A stretch of DNA of 64,000 bases from Nocardiopsis sp. JB363. Lineage in GTDB: Bacteria; Actinomycetota; Actinomycetes; Streptosporangiales; Streptosporangiaceae. The notes below the pieces were generated by a model. That model made no database searches and was not told the origin of the DNA. It saw only the letters and a list, made by a program, of their open reading frames with translations. Positions 26,786 through 38,658 of this stretch are shown here, piece after piece. How positions within the stretch are numbered: the stretch's first letter is position 1; each line of letters begins with the position of its first letter. The stretch spans positions 36,987-100,986 of the forward strand of contig NZ_FRFF01000053.1 of NCBI RefSeq assembly GCF_900143625.1, read 5' to 3'. A program made the translations under genes and the position numbers.

Positions 26786-27421
26786 TTATTCGGCGGCCGC
26801 ACGAGCCTTGGGCGCGGGTACCTTCATGCCGCGCTCACGGCCGTAGTCGGCGAGCATCTCGCGCAGCTGGCGGCGTGCGCGGTGCAGCCGTGACATCACC
26901 GTGCCCAGGGGCGTGCCCATGCGCGCGGCGACCTCCTTGTAGGCGTAGCCCTCGATGTCCACGAGGTAGATGACCTCCTGGAACTCCTCCGGGAGTCGGG
27001 CCAGTGCCTGCTTGATGTCGGAGTCCGGGAGACGGTCGAGGACCTCGGTCTCGGCCGACCGCATGCCCGACGAGGTGTGGGTCTCGGCCGCGGCGAGCTG
27101 CCAGTCCTTGATCTCGTCGGTGGTGTCCTGGCGGGGCTCCCGCTGCTTCTTGCGGTAGCTGTTGATGAAGGTGTTGGTCAGGATCCGGTAAAGCCAGGCC
27201 CTCAGGTTGGTCCCGACCCGGAACTGGTGGAAATTGGCGAAGGCCTTGGCGAACGTTTCCTGAACGAGGTCTTCGGCGTCGGCCGGATTGCGCGTCATGC
27301 GCAGGGCCGTCGGATAGAGCTGGTCCGCGAACGGTGTGACCGCGGTGGCGAAGTCGAGAGTCGGTTCTTCGGCCCGGGCCTCACCAGCCGTGGAGACGTG
27401 GTCTTTTTCGAGTGTCGTCAA
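26786..27421 (-). CDS. sigR: SigR-like ECF sigma factor (thiol-oxidative stress type)
   Basis: 211 aa from TTG 27421, preceded by GAGGGGG at about 5 nt. Region 2 is clear ([32 protein letters not shown], then [25 protein letters not shown]), as is region 4 ([46 protein letters not shown]). The wording is very close to Streptomyces SigR and mycobacterial SigH, which control thioredoxin and mycothiol genes after disulfide stress. In Streptomyces rsrA, the zinc anti-sigma gene, follows directly; here the downstream 400 nt hold no HxxxCxxC protein on either strand, so the regulator must be elsewhere or different. Confidence 0.9.
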   Translation of the reverse strand: MTTLEKDHVSTAGEARAEEPTLDFATAVTPFADQLYPTALRMTRNPADAEDLVQETFAKAFANFHQFRVGTNLRAWLYRILTNTFINSYRKKQREPRQDTTDEIKDWQLAAAETHTSSGMRSAETEVLDRLPDSDIKQALARLPEEFQEVIYLVDIEGYAYKEVAARMGTPLGTVMSRLHRARRQLREMLADYGRERGMKVPAPKARAAAE

Positions 27422-27691
27422 GATTCCCCCTCGGGACGACCGGAACGATCACTTCCACTCTGTTAGACGCAACATCACCTTCCCAATGATGACATCAATC
27501 CACGTGATCCGAGTCACGAACGTACCGAATCCGTAGCCTGTACCGGTAAGCATGCGGTAAATACCCAGCGTGGCGCCTGGCCGAGACCGACGCTCACCAC
27601 CGGGTGTCATACGCTGGCGTCGCCACCAGGCGCGGCCCGCGCCCTTCGCACGGTGGACCAGTGGCATACCCCTTTTTCCTGTGGAGGACCT

Positions 27692-27934
27692 GTGGCCCGC
27701 GTCGTGGTTGACGTCATGCTCAAGCCCGAGATCCTGGACCCCCAGGGTCAGGCGATCGCCGGGGCCTGCTCCCGCCTCGGCTTCGAGGGGATCGACCAGG
27801 TCCGTCAGGGCAAGCGCTTCGAGGTGGAGGTCGAGGGCGAGGTCGACGAGGCCAAGCTCGCCGACGTCCGTCGCCTGGCCGAGACCCTGCTCGCCAACAC
27901 CGTCATCGAGGACTTCGAGGTCCGTCCCGCCTGA
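27692..27934 (+). CDS. purS: Phosphoribosylformylglycinamidine synthase subunit PurS
   Basis: 80 aa from GTG 27692, with GGAGG about 5 nt upstream; this is the normal PurS length. The sequence VARVVVDVMLKPEILDPQGQAI...LGF.GI.QVRQGK is typical. PurS bridges PurL and PurQ in the multi-subunit FGAR amidotransferase (fourth step of purine synthesis) and helps transfer ammonia. It is separated from purQ by an anti-sigma-like gene and a long hairpin, so the three pur genes are not strictly contiguous. Confidence 0.94.
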   Translation: MARVVVDVMLKPEILDPQGQAIAGACSRLGFEGIDQVRQGKRFEVEVEGEVDEAKLADVRRLAETLLANTVIEDFEVRPA

Positions 27935-28174
27935 TCGGATCCGTGGCCGCACAGCCCCCGGCGCCCCCGTCGGCCACCGCCGCCACCGGCGAGGAAGCAC
28001 CCTCGGCGCATATCGGACGGTGTCCTGCGGGACCCCATTGACCCATGTGCCGGAAGTGTCCGACTTGTTCAGCCGTGCCCCCTGAGGGCGCGGCTGTTCG
28101 TTTTACTCGGAGCGACCTCGGGAAGGGTTCCTGACGCCGGGTAGCCAGCGATACGGAGCACGAGAGGTTCACGG

Positions 28175-28654
28175 ATGGACACCGTATTCTCGATCTCCCT
28201 CCCACGAAGGGCGTACACGGTCGCCATAGTCCGTGAGATGCTCGACGCACTTCTTCGCAGGTCAGGACTATGCCAAGGATGCATCGACGACATCCTGTTG
28301 TCAGTCTCGGAGGCCTGCGCCAACGCCATCGAACACGGCGGACCGAACGACGGTTATGAGGTGGAGACCGAGTTCGCCCCTGGTTGGTGTGAGATGCGCA
28401 TCTCCCATACCGGCCGGGCACCGGACGTGACGGCGCTCGCCGACAGGTTCAATTCACCGCAAACGCCTCTCCCGGGCCTGGAAGCGGAATCGGGCCGAGG
28501 CATCTTGTTGATGCGGTACCTCATGGACGAGGTCGCCTTCTGCGGCGAGCCCCGCACGACCGTCATCCTGCGCAAACGGGTCACGTCGTGTGACCCGGCG
28601 AGCGGGGAGTCGTCCGCGGGGGAGGATCGGCGTTCCCACTTCGCCCTCCTCTAG
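28175..28654 (+). CDS. RsbW/SpoIIAB-like HATPase (anti-sigma-type) protein
   Basis: 159 aa. The GHKL-type N-box is visible in LLSVSEACANAIEHGG, and a G2-like box in SGRGILLMRYLMDEV. The usual G1 D-x-G-x-G segment (in relatives V.D.GRGFD) reads ISHTGRAPD, lacking the first Asp, so ATP binding may be altered. Relatives are serine kinases that phosphorylate anti-anti-sigma factors or hold sigma factors. It lies between purS and purQ, an uncommon place, and is followed by a 20-bp perfect hairpin. No partner anti-anti-sigma gene is next to it. Confidence 0.85.
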   Translation: MDTVFSISLPRRAYTVAIVREMLDALLRRSGLCQGCIDDILLSVSEACANAIEHGGPNDGYEVETEFAPGWCEMRISHTGRAPDVTALADRFNSPQTPLPGLEAESGRGILLMRYLMDEVAFCGEPRTTVILRKRVTSCDPASGESSAGEDRRSHFALL

Positions 28655-28669
28655 TGAGCACTTCTCCCG

Positions 28670-28727
28670 ATGATCTTGCTACCAGTAGCCATATCGGCGC
28701 CTTTTTCGCTACTGGTAGCAAGATCAT
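28670..28727. repeat. Long perfect inverted repeat (20-bp arms, 18-nt loop)
   Basis: Arms at 28670-28689 and 28708-28727 are exact reverse complements; the arm begins ATGATCTTGCTACC and ends AGTAGC. The loop contains a run of five T. There is no U-tract after the second arm. It begins 16 nt after the stop of the anti-sigma-like gene and lies about 235 bp before purQ. It could act as a terminator or attenuator, as a protein-binding dyad, or be a dispersed palindromic element. The remaining gap 28728-28961 holds nothing I can name. Confidence 0.85.
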
Positions 28728-28961
28728 TGGACAACGGGGGCCGTGACGCACACCACGAGAACTGTTCGGTCGCACACCCGCACCCCCTCCAGGCGGGGTT
28801 TCCTTCGGAGGATCACACAGGTCGGACCTCCGGGAACGGGGTGACCGTCGTACCCGAGTACAGGTGAGCGGGTACGCTGCGGAGGTAGCGGACCCACCGT
28901 CCTCGTGGCGGGGTCGGGCACCGAACTTCTCCCCGTCGAACCACGATCTCGGAGTGTGCTC

Positions 28962-29657
28962 ATGACAGCCCGTGTGGGCGTCGTCACCTTCCCCGGCTCC
29001 CTTGACGACAAGGACGCCGCTCGCGCCGTGTCCCTGGCCGGCGCCGAATCCGTTCCGCTGTGGCACGACGACGCCGATCTCAAGGGCGTCGACGCCGTCG
29101 TCCTTCCCGGCGGCTTCTCCTACGGCGACTACCTGCGCTGCGGCGCCATCGCCCGTTTCGCCCCGCTGATGTCCGAACTGGTTCCGGCGGCGCGTTCGGG
29201 CGCCCTCCCGGTCCTGGGCATCTGCAACGGCTTCCAGATCCTGTGCGAGAGCCACCTGCTGCCCGGCGCCCTCACCCGCAACTCCTCGCTGCGGTTCATC
29301 AACCGCGACCAGGTCCTGCGGATGGAGAACACGAGCACCGCCTGGACCAACGCCTACGACGAGGGCCAGGAGATCCTGGTCGTCCTCAAGAGCGGTGAGG
29401 GCAGCTACGTCGCCGACGAGGCCACCCTCGACCGGTTGGAGGCCGAGGGGCGGGTCATCGCCCGTTATGTCGACGGCAACCCCAACGGTTCGCGCCGCGA
29501 CATCGCCGGCATCACCAACGAGCACGGCAACGTCGTCGGGCTCATGCCGCACCCCGAGCACGCCGTCGAGGCCCTCACCGGACCCTCCACCGAGGGTCTG
29601 GGCTTCTTCGCCTCGATCCTCGGCCACCTGGCGTCCGGAACCCCGGCGCAGGTCTGA
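28962..29657 (+). CDS. purQ: Phosphoribosylformylglycinamidine synthase subunit PurQ (glutaminase)
   Basis: 231 aa from ATG 28962 (CGGAG 7 nt upstream). Class I glutamine amidotransferase: the nucleophile Cys88 lies in [10 protein letters not shown], the oxyanion [12 protein letters not shown] at 50-61, and the His-Glu of the triad in MPHPEHAVE near the C-terminus. It hydrolyses glutamine and feeds ammonia to PurL. A membrane protein gene of unknown role separates it from purL. Confidence 0.96.
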   Translation: MTARVGVVTFPGSLDDKDAARAVSLAGAESVPLWHDDADLKGVDAVVLPGGFSYGDYLRCGAIARFAPLMSELVPAARSGALPVLGICNGFQILCESHLLPGALTRNSSLRFINRDQVLRMENTSTAWTNAYDEGQEILVVLKSGEGSYVADEATLDRLEAEGRVIARYVDGNPNGSRRDIAGITNEHGNVVGLMPHPEHAVEALTGPSTEGLGFFASILGHLASGTPAQV

Positions 29658-29712
29658 TCCACCCGGGCCGGCCCTCCGGCCCCGTACACCCGACAGGGGG
29701 ACGATCCTCGCG

Positions 29713-30261
29713 ATGATGGCGCTGCTGCGCTCCCGGAAGACCATGTTCGTACTGGTGGGACTGGTCGTGGTCGGCCTGGTGATCTCCGGGGCCATCGGCC
29801 TGTTCCAGTCGTTCAACGCAGCCCCCGTGGCCGGCCCTGAGGGGCAGGGCCAACAGGGCCAGGGGGAACAAGGACAGGGGCAGCAGGGGTCACCGGACGG
29901 GCAGCAGCAGGAGCCACCGCCCGAGGTCGACGTCCTGGGCAGCCCCCCGTCCGGGTTCACCTACGTGGACCAGGACGAGGCCCACTGCAACGGAAGCATC
30001 TGCTTCCGGCTGATCCTCGTCGCCGGTGAGGACGGCGAGGAACTCGACATGGAGACCGACGAGGCGGTCGGGACGGTGTACGAACACCTGCTCGCCAACG
30101 GTTGGAACCAGGAACTGCCACCCGAGGCCGACTCCCCCGACGACATCGCGCTCACCGACTCCGTCCTCACCGACGGCGACATCCTGGTGGCCGACTCCTC
30201 CTCGCCGGGTGACTCCATCCCGGTCATCATGTTGGGCAACGCGGGCATGCCCGCCTACTGA
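29713..30261 (+). CDS. Single-span membrane protein between purQ and purL
   Basis: 182 aa from ATG 29713; the next codon is also ATG. A short basic N-terminus is followed by one transmembrane helix at about residues 11-31 (FVLVGLVVVGLVISGAIGLF), a Gly/Gln-rich low-complexity linker (GQGQQGQGEQGQGQQG) and an acidic external domain of ~125 residues with two Cys (HCNGSICF), possibly a disulfide. I recognise no family. It is oriented with the pur genes and probably co-transcribed. Confidence 0.8.
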   Translation: MMALLRSRKTMFVLVGLVVVGLVISGAIGLFQSFNAAPVAGPEGQGQQGQGEQGQGQQGSPDGQQQEPPPEVDVLGSPPSGFTYVDQDEAHCNGSICFRLILVAGEDGEELDMETDEAVGTVYEHLLANGWNQELPPEADSPDDIALTDSVLTDGDILVADSSSPGDSIPVIMLGNAGMPAY

Positions 30262-30342
30262 TCCGGTGCCGGGCGGCGGACACAGCCAAGGCTCGGCCTG
30301 AACCATCCGCGTAACTTCGCGAGACCCGAACGGAACAACCGC

Positions 30343-32637
<2,295 letters not shown>

Positions 32638-32651
32638 TAACCATCGAAGAA

Positions 32652-32684
32652 GGGGGCGTCCCGGCCGGGACGCCCTCCTTTTTT
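32652..32684 (+). terminator. Rho-independent terminator of purL
   Basis: The perfect 11-bp inverted repeat GGGCGTCCCGG/CCGGGACGCCC (32654-32675) is followed by CTCC and a T-run (32679-32684), 16 nt after the purL stop. A classic intrinsic terminator. Confidence 0.9.
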
Positions 32685-32852
32685 GTTCGAAGAGCGGCCC
32701 AACAAGATCATTTTCAAGTGCGTATGGGCCATTTGCTACTCTTCCTAGGTCGCCCTTATCGCGATCATCAAGACCTCGGGCCGGTCCCGATCGGCCCTTC
32801 CCGAACGCAGGCCTGAACACCTGCAAGAACCCCCTGAAAAGGACGAGATCCC

Positions 32853-33191
32853 ATGGGAAACGGAACCGGAGCCAACACCGGGGAAGCACACTCCGGCGGC
32901 GTCCAGGCCGAGCCCCCAGCCCAGCGCATTCTCGGAACATCCGTCGACTTCGAAGACGCCATTAGCGATGCTGGAAAAGCTGCTGGGAACGTTCCGGGCG
33001 TCACCGGTTGGAGCGGGTACTCCGGCGAGCACGCCGACAGCATCCGGGACGTCGAGGATCAATGTGTCGCGATCGCCGGCAACACACAGGCGGGCGCCGA
33101 GGAGATCTCTCGCACCGATCATGAGTCCGGAGGCGACTTCTCCGCGAGTGGAGGCAACCTCTCCCGTCCCATCAACGTCGAACTTTACTGA
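32853..33191 (+). CDS. Small WXG100-like T7SS-associated protein (cassette copy)
   Basis: 112 aa, soluble, helical centre, no signal peptide. The middle part IAGNTQAGAEEISRTDHESG matches LANNIQAGAGEVARNDLDSS of the protein at 6023, and both stand just before a large helical protein. AAAAGGACGAG precedes the ATG. Size and context suggest a T7SS partner or substrate, probably exported as a helical dimer; no WxG motif is kept. The next gene, a broken large protein, starts about 19 nt later, so they were once an operon. Confidence 0.75.
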   Translation: MGNGTGANTGEAHSGGVQAEPPAQRILGTSVDFEDAISDAGKAAGNVPGVTGWSGYSGEHADSIRDVEDQCVAIAGNTQAGAEEISRTDHESGGDFSASGGNLSRPINVELY

Positions 33192-33209
33192 GTCTTCTGG
33201 GGAGCGATC

Positions 33210-35581
33210 ATGGGTTTCAGCTACACCGAAGATGACGCGAACCTGTCAGGCCTCATCTCCGCCCGAATGGACTTGAACCGCATCTATACCAAACTGCGGG
33301 GCGACACCGTCTAGTACAACGACATCGTCGACACCACCGCGACCGAGTTCACCGACCTCATCAGCGATTCAATTCGCACCGTGTCGGTAGAAAACCAGGA
33401 AGCCTGGCAAAGCGCGATAATGGCCTGTATCTGCGTGCACGGGGTCATCGATCAATGGATATCGGACGTTCAATGGTATCGAAACCGCATCGATGAGATC
33501 GAGACCGAATTCAACTCGTCGGTCACCGGAATCGAAGATTTCACTGCCTACACCGCGATCGAGGCCTCGCACAACAGTCAGGCCCGGATTGCCTATGAGA
33601 AGTTGGAAGAATACTCCGATGCCTGCTCGGACATGCTCGCCGACGGACCGACACCCGAGACCGTACGCAAACTGACGGAGGCGGGCCACCTGAGCATGGC
33701 TCCCTTCGCGGTGACGGGCGACCACGAGTACTACCCCTACGACGAGTCGGTGGGGGAGGACCTCGCCGAGCGCATCAGGAGCGGTGACTACGGCGGGAAC
33801 TACGACGAACTGCACGACGCGGCACTCGCCTTGTCCGAGAGGGCGGCCAACGCGGCGCAGAACGGCGAGGAACTCTCCGAGAGTGAGCTGGACTTCCTGG
33901 AAGCCGTGCTCAACGGTACCGACGACGTCATGTTGGACCTGCATGACGATGGTTTCCGCGGTGATCCCAGTGCCTCACAGCAGCAGGAGATCGCCGCGAT
34001 GTTGGGCATGTCGATCGTGGCTCTGTCTCACCCCTCCACCGGTGGCGGACACGACCGTCTCCCGGAGAGCGTCCGGAACCTCTCCGAAGGGGTCAGCAGC
34101 GGGGGGTCAGGCTACTCTTCATCGGCGGCCCAGGGCGGTCGAGCACCGGCTACGAGCGGTGGCTGGAGGACGCCGCCGGCTTGACTTACCTACTCGACGG
34201 AGCACGCCACCCCAACGGCACGCCGATGGAACTCGGTGAGGAGACCTCCCTCAAGTTCACCGCCGCGGTGAGCGAGGTGGCCGGTGCCTTTCCCAGCGAG
34301 CACAACCGCAACGACCTGACCGTCACCTACAGTCCGGACGAGCAGGAACAGACCACCATGTCGAGACTGCTCGGGTTCTCCACGGCCAACGAGGACGCCA
34401 ACCATACCCTCCTCACAGATGGTTCCGAGCCCAACGGACGAGACTCCGAGCAAATCCTCACCGACCTGTACACGTTCGACTGGAACGATGACGGTCGCGC
34501 TGTGGCCGGCCTCACCGACTGGATCGAGGACTTCCAGAACAGCGACGACCCGGACAAGGTCGACCAGGGATCCGAAGCCTTCCTCGCACTCGTGGAGACC
34601 ATCACCACTCCGGAGATGCAAGAGCGACTCGGCAAGACCGGACACAGTATCGAGGACGAAGAGAATGACATCACCTGGGAGAACGTGTCTTTCACGCATC
34701 TGAACCCGGAGGTCGCCGGTTCCTTCACGAACCTCTTCCTCAACAACATTGAATCGATGGAGAGCGTCGCTGGATTCAACTTCGATGACGACAGGGAACA
34801 AGACCCGGAGATCTACGCAGTGGACAACGAGTACTTGGGGGATGGGGCGCTTCAACTCGACCCGATGACACGGCTGGCCTTCGCGGAGTACATCGTAGGG
34901 AGTGAAGACGCCGCGACCCGACTCGAAACCGCGTCGTTCTTCCGAACGGAGGAAGCGGCCTCAACGTACTTCGCCGAGTACCCGCCCGATGTCTCCGAAC
35001 CCAGGGCTGCGGGTATCTTCGACGCACTCATCGACGAGGCCATCGAGAACGAGCACCAGAATCGCTTGGACGCCACCAACGGCGCCATCGACTACAAGAA
35101 CCAGGTGGCCAACAACTCCGTCGACTTGACCGCAGCGATCTTCAATGAGATCCCCGCCCCTGGGGTCAGCACTGTCAGTGAGGTGATGAAGCAGGGCTTC
35201 AAGGAGGTTCTGGCCACGGAACATATCGATGTAGCGAGGGACACGAGTTCTGACTTCTCCTCCGTGGCTCTGGACAACCGGGCGACGATCCACGCGGCGA
35301 TGGCGGTGGAGAACAACGGAGAACACACCTTCGGTGAAGAGGTCGACTATCTGCGCGACCCCAGCACCGGCGAGATCAGTCTTGATCCCCATCTCTGGAT
35401 GGAGGGTGAGGGTGAGTCCTCCTTCGACGCGACGGCTTACCAGGAGGCCATCGACAGCATCTACGGCGACCTCAGAGACGAGAAATGGCCTGGTGCCGAG
35501 AACGAACTGGGGAACACGGTCATCAGTGATTTCAGTCGTTTCAACATGGCGGGCAGGGAGGCCCTCGACTCACGGACCTAG
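33210..35581 (+). pseudogene. Broken large helical T7SS-associated protein (paralogue of the gene at 6414)
   Basis: ATG 33210 begins MGFSYTEDDANLSG, but codon 35 is TAG (33312-33314). The same frame continues as protein (EFTDLISDSI...) to about 34100. A frame change then occurs at a run of six G (34101-34106): adding one base restores GGVRLLFIGGPGRSSTGYERW and continues to TAG 35579-35581. The two coding blocks align end to end with the intact 870-aa paralogue (VETITTPEM against METITDPDM; TFDWNDDG against TFEWHDDG). An ATG or GTG inside could restart translation, but no full protein can be made as written. Confidence 0.85.
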
Positions 35582-35619
35582 TAGGGCGCCATCCTCACAC
35601 GACCCCTACGTGACGAAAG

Positions 35620-36909
35620 ATGCACGACGTGAGAAATCGAAGAAACCTGGCTGTTTCCGCCGTCTGTCTGGCAATGACGATGTCGGCCTGTTCCTCCTCA
35701 CAGGAGGAGGGCCCCGGCCCACAGCCGAGCGCCGACCACAACGTCGCCGAGGACGAGATCTCGGCTCCGGACGCGGTCTCCTCCGTGAGTGGAATCGGTT
35801 GGGAGTGGCGGCCCGGCGAGGGCGAGCGGGTCACGGCGGTGCATCCCGGCCCCGTCGGCGCCGTGATCGAACTGGCGGACGGACTTGTCGGCCTGCGGGG
35901 TGACACCGGTGACGAGCTGTGGCGATACCGGGTTCCCGACACCGAGGGGTTCTCCGCCTCGTTCTCTCCTTCTGGTACGAACGTCTTAGTGACGGCCACG
36001 GATGAACCGAGCGCCCTGCTGGACACCGCGACCGGCGCGTCCCTGGCCGAGGACGTCGAGGGTGGTGGTGGCGCCCGTCTGCTGGACGAGGGGCGCCTAC
36101 TGCACCAGCGAGGCGAGGCGACCGAGACCCTCCTGGAGGTGAGCGACCTAGAGACCGGAGAGACCCTGTGGAGCCAGGGGACCCCGCAAACCTGCTCTGA
36201 CGGTGGACCGACCCGTCAGATCTCCACCTCGCATCACAGTGACGCGATCGTCCTGTTGCTGCACTGTTCGGAGGACACTTCGGAGGGTGCGCTCCGCACC
36301 CCCGCCCCCGATACCGTCAACGCCTTGGTCGCGCTGGATCCGGTCGAGGGTCGAGAGCTGTGGCGTGTGGAATCCGAGGACACCGACGGCCTAGGGATGG
36401 CGCAGGCACGCATGTTCCAGGACGGCTTGGTGGCCGAATTCCCCGGTGAAGAGGGATGGCTGATCATCGATCCCACCGACGGTACGACCATCGCCGAGTC
36501 ACCGAAGCCGGTCCTGTCGATCCACGAGGACGGATACCTCGCCGGCCCGGACCCGTTCGCAGAGGACCCGACCCATGAGCTTCGGACCTTCGACGGCGAG
36601 GTGACCGCCACCGTCACGGTTCCCGATGGACGACTTCCCGCGGACACCCCGGAGAGCGCCGTGGGCCTGCCCGAACATCTGCTCGGAATCGACATGGAGC
36701 GCGGTACCCCCGAGGACGCCATCGACGTCCTCCTGACCCCATGGGTCGACGAGGGTAGTGGCGAGGTCATCGACGCGACCACCACCGAGACTGCGAGCAA
36801 CCTCGACCCGGGACGACTCCTCCCCGTAGCCGGGGCGGTGCTCGTGTACGTTCCCGTGGAACGTTCGGCGGGCATCGACACGGTCGAGCACGTGGTCGCC
36901 CTCCAGTGA
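35620..36909 (+). CDS. PQQ-like beta-propeller lipoprotein
   Basis: 429 aa. A basic start, hydrophobic stretch and lipobox MSAC (Cys ~24) mark a lipoprotein; GTG at 35629 is an alternative start. Blade motifs include LRGDTGDELWRYRV, LLDTATGASLAED, DLETGETLWSQG and ALDPVEGRELWRV, typical of PQQ_2 outer propellers. It is a close paralogue of the next gene (WEWRPGEG against WEWNPPEG) and of the protein at 3709. Probably a surface-held scaffold or binding protein for the cassette; no enzyme motif is visible. Confidence 0.85.
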   Translation: MHDVRNRRNLAVSAVCLAMTMSACSSSQEEGPGPQPSADHNVAEDEISAPDAVSSVSGIGWEWRPGEGERVTAVHPGPVGAVIELADGLVGLRGDTGDELWRYRVPDTEGFSASFSPSGTNVLVTATDEPSALLDTATGASLAEDVEGGGGARLLDEGRLLHQRGEATETLLEVSDLETGETLWSQGTPQTCSDGGPTRQISTSHHSDAIVLLLHCSEDTSEGALRTPAPDTVNALVALDPVEGRELWRVESEDTDGLGMAQARMFQDGLVAEFPGEEGWLIIDPTDGTTIAESPKPVLSIHEDGYLAGPDPFAEDPTHELRTFDGEVTATVTVPDGRLPADTPESAVGLPEHLLGIDMERGTPEDAIDVLLTPWVDEGSGEVIDATTTETASNLDPGRLLPVAGAVLVYVPVERSAGIDTVEHVVALQ

Positions 36910-37096
36910 GAGGGAGGGCGTTGGCAGGGTGAGGACAAGGGAGGACGCTGAGGGCACGTGCCCGAACGGTCCACGGCGGTCTCCGAGGTGGGATGGGTCC
37001 GGAACACGGATTGGGCGGCCCACGCATAGTGCACCGGTCCGAGGGTTTCCTACGAATCTTGCTCGAAAGACGTGACCCAGGCGCAGAGGAAGCAGC

Positions 37097-38518
37097 ATGT
37101 CCACCACACACAGCACCGGCGACGAATCCCCTCCCCGTAGACGCCGATGGCTGATCGTCGGGACGGCCGGGATCGCGCTGATCATGATCGCCGCCGCAGG
37201 CCTGGTCTGGTGGAACATCGACCGCCCCGACCACGTCACCACCGCCCCCCTCGACGAACACCCCCTCGCCCGGACCGCCACCGAGACCGCCTGGGAATGG
37301 AACCCACCCGAAGGCTCCGAGGTCTCCATGGCCCACCCCATTCCCTCCGGTGTGGCCGTCCGACTCGACGACGGCGTCATCGCACTCGACGGTGTCACCG
37401 GTGAGCCCACCTGGCACTACCAGCGCGAGGAAACGGCGCTCACAGCCGCCTACACCACCCTCGACACCGAACGAATCGCCCTGACCTTCGACAAGGAGCA
37501 GGCCGAGGACCATCGCACGATCGATCCGCGCATGGAGGACCTCCTCGTGCTCGACACCGCGACCGGCGAGATCATCGCGGAACAAGAGATCGAGGAGGTT
37601 GGCCGCCGACGGGGAACGAATAACCCGACCCGAGGTCCGAATGGTGCGATCCAGGACCTGCCCGCCTCAGGGATCTACCAACTCACGAACGACACACGAA
37701 TCGAAAACGCAGGCGGAAAGTTCATCGCCCATTCCCTCACAGATGGCACCGCCCTGTGGCAGAACGAGACCACCTCCACTTATGTGCGCGAAGACGACTC
37801 GATCTCGGACGTTTACTCGGGGCAGGCCACGGTCTCCGGGAACACGATCGTGTCCGGGCGCTCGACCGTGAACACCGACAACCGTCACGATTGGACCTAC
37901 GAGATCGTCGCCCTGGACGCCGACACCGGGGAACTCAGTTGGGAAGACTCATGGCCGATCGGCGATGGCGGGGACTACCCCGATCCCACGTTCACTCTCG
38001 GACCCAACACCCTGGCCCTGCGCCTCTACCCCGAGGAACAGGGACGGATCCTCGACTTGGAGAGCGGCGAGGAAATCACCACCGACCCCTGGCCTGAAGA
38101 GGGCGGCCTACTCGCCCTGACCGACGACGGCTACGTCACCATCGACCAAAGCCTCGACGATGACCGGGGTGTGCACTACTACGACCATCAGGGCGAGCAC
38201 CGACACCACCTGGAACCGGACGGCGTCAACCTCCAGCTGACCCAGACCCTGGCCCTGCCCACCGACGAATCCCTCATCACCCTGGGCCCCGATCCCGACG
38301 CCCCGGACGGGTCCGACCGCGGACTGCTCAGCGTCGACCATTGGGAGAGCAGCACACCACAAACCACGGTGCCCGTGGATTGGGCACCACCCGAAAAAAC
38401 ACGCCTGGTCACCGACATCGAATGGTCCGCCGAAACGACCCCCTACCTGCGCCAGGTCCCCGGCGCCATCGTCGCCCTGGATCCCACCACTGGCCGCATC
38501 ACCGCCTTCGCACCCTGA
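37097..38518 (+). CDS. PQQ-like beta-propeller protein with N-terminal membrane anchor
   Basis: 473 aa; AGAGGAAG about 8 nt before the ATG. One transmembrane helix at about residues 18-37 (IVGTAGIALIMIAAAGLVWW) after a basic RRRRW, then an external propeller: ALDGVTGEPTWHYQ, VLDTATGEIIAEQ, ALDADTGELSWEDS and a closing ALDPTTGRITAF. Paralogue of the preceding lipoprotein and of the protein at 3709, here with a non-cleaved anchor. It is the last gene before the right-hand direct repeat. Confidence 0.85.
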   Translation: MSTTHSTGDESPPRRRRWLIVGTAGIALIMIAAAGLVWWNIDRPDHVTTAPLDEHPLARTATETAWEWNPPEGSEVSMAHPIPSGVAVRLDDGVIALDGVTGEPTWHYQREETALTAAYTTLDTERIALTFDKEQAEDHRTIDPRMEDLLVLDTATGEIIAEQEIEEVGRRRGTNNPTRGPNGAIQDLPASGIYQLTNDTRIENAGGKFIAHSLTDGTALWQNETTSTYVREDDSISDVYSGQATVSGNTIVSGRSTVNTDNRHDWTYEIVALDADTGELSWEDSWPIGDGGDYPDPTFTLGPNTLALRLYPEEQGRILDLESGEEITTDPWPEEGGLLALTDDGYVTIDQSLDDDRGVHYYDHQGEHRHHLEPDGVNLQLTQTLALPTDESLITLGPDPDAPDGSDRGLLSVDHWESSTPQTTVPVDWAPPEKTRLVTDIEWSAETTPYLRQVPGAIVALDPTTGRITAFAP

Positions 38519-38562
38519 CGAACGGCGTCCAGAACCACCTCGAACGGGAGGGACCTCCTGAT

Positions 38563-38637
38563 CGAGGCGGCCATTCCCGCCGCGATGAACGGCCTGTAGG
38601 AACCATCGAAGAAGGGGGCGTCCCGGCCGGGGCGCCC
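38563..38637 (+). repeat. Direct repeat, right copy of the purL 3' end plus terminator stem
   Basis: 73 of 75 bases equal 32601-32675. It encodes the last 12 residues of PurL and its TAG, but here there is no purL upstream: 45 nt separate it from the stop of the propeller gene. Weaker similarity extends a little further left (ACCTCCT). Read as the residual original purL terminus after insertion. Confidence 0.9.
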
Positions 38638-38642
38638 CCTTC
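38614..38642 (+). terminator. Second copy of the purL terminator
   Basis: The GGGGGCGTCCCGGCCGGGGCGCCCCC stem-loop corresponds to the purL terminator at 32652-32684, with a weaker T-tract (CTTCTGTC). It would end transcripts from the propeller genes and also faces the XRE gene coming from the right. Confidence 0.75.
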
Positions 38643-38658
38643 TGTCGTTCCCGGGCTC

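Larger units (their letters stand above)
32676..38562. mobile_element. Putative inserted T7SS-cargo cassette (genomic islet) at the purL 3' end
   Basis: About 5.9 kb between two 75-bp direct repeats of the purL terminus. It holds only genes related to those beside eccC: a WXG100-like small protein, a broken large helical protein, a PQQ lipoprotein and a PQQ membrane protein. The first half is visibly less GC-rich than purL. No integrase, transposase or inverted terminal repeat is present, so the mechanism (lost recombinase acting in trans, or homologous exchange) is open. Confidence 0.6.

Noticed and set aside
32700..32752. Possible degenerate second copy of the purS-purQ hairpin (AAGATCATT, TTGCTACTC)
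   Set aside because: Only short words match and no dyad remains.
32676..38562. Prophage or integrative conjugative element
   Set aside because: No integrase, phage structural, replication or transfer gene is present in the interval; only called a putative islet.
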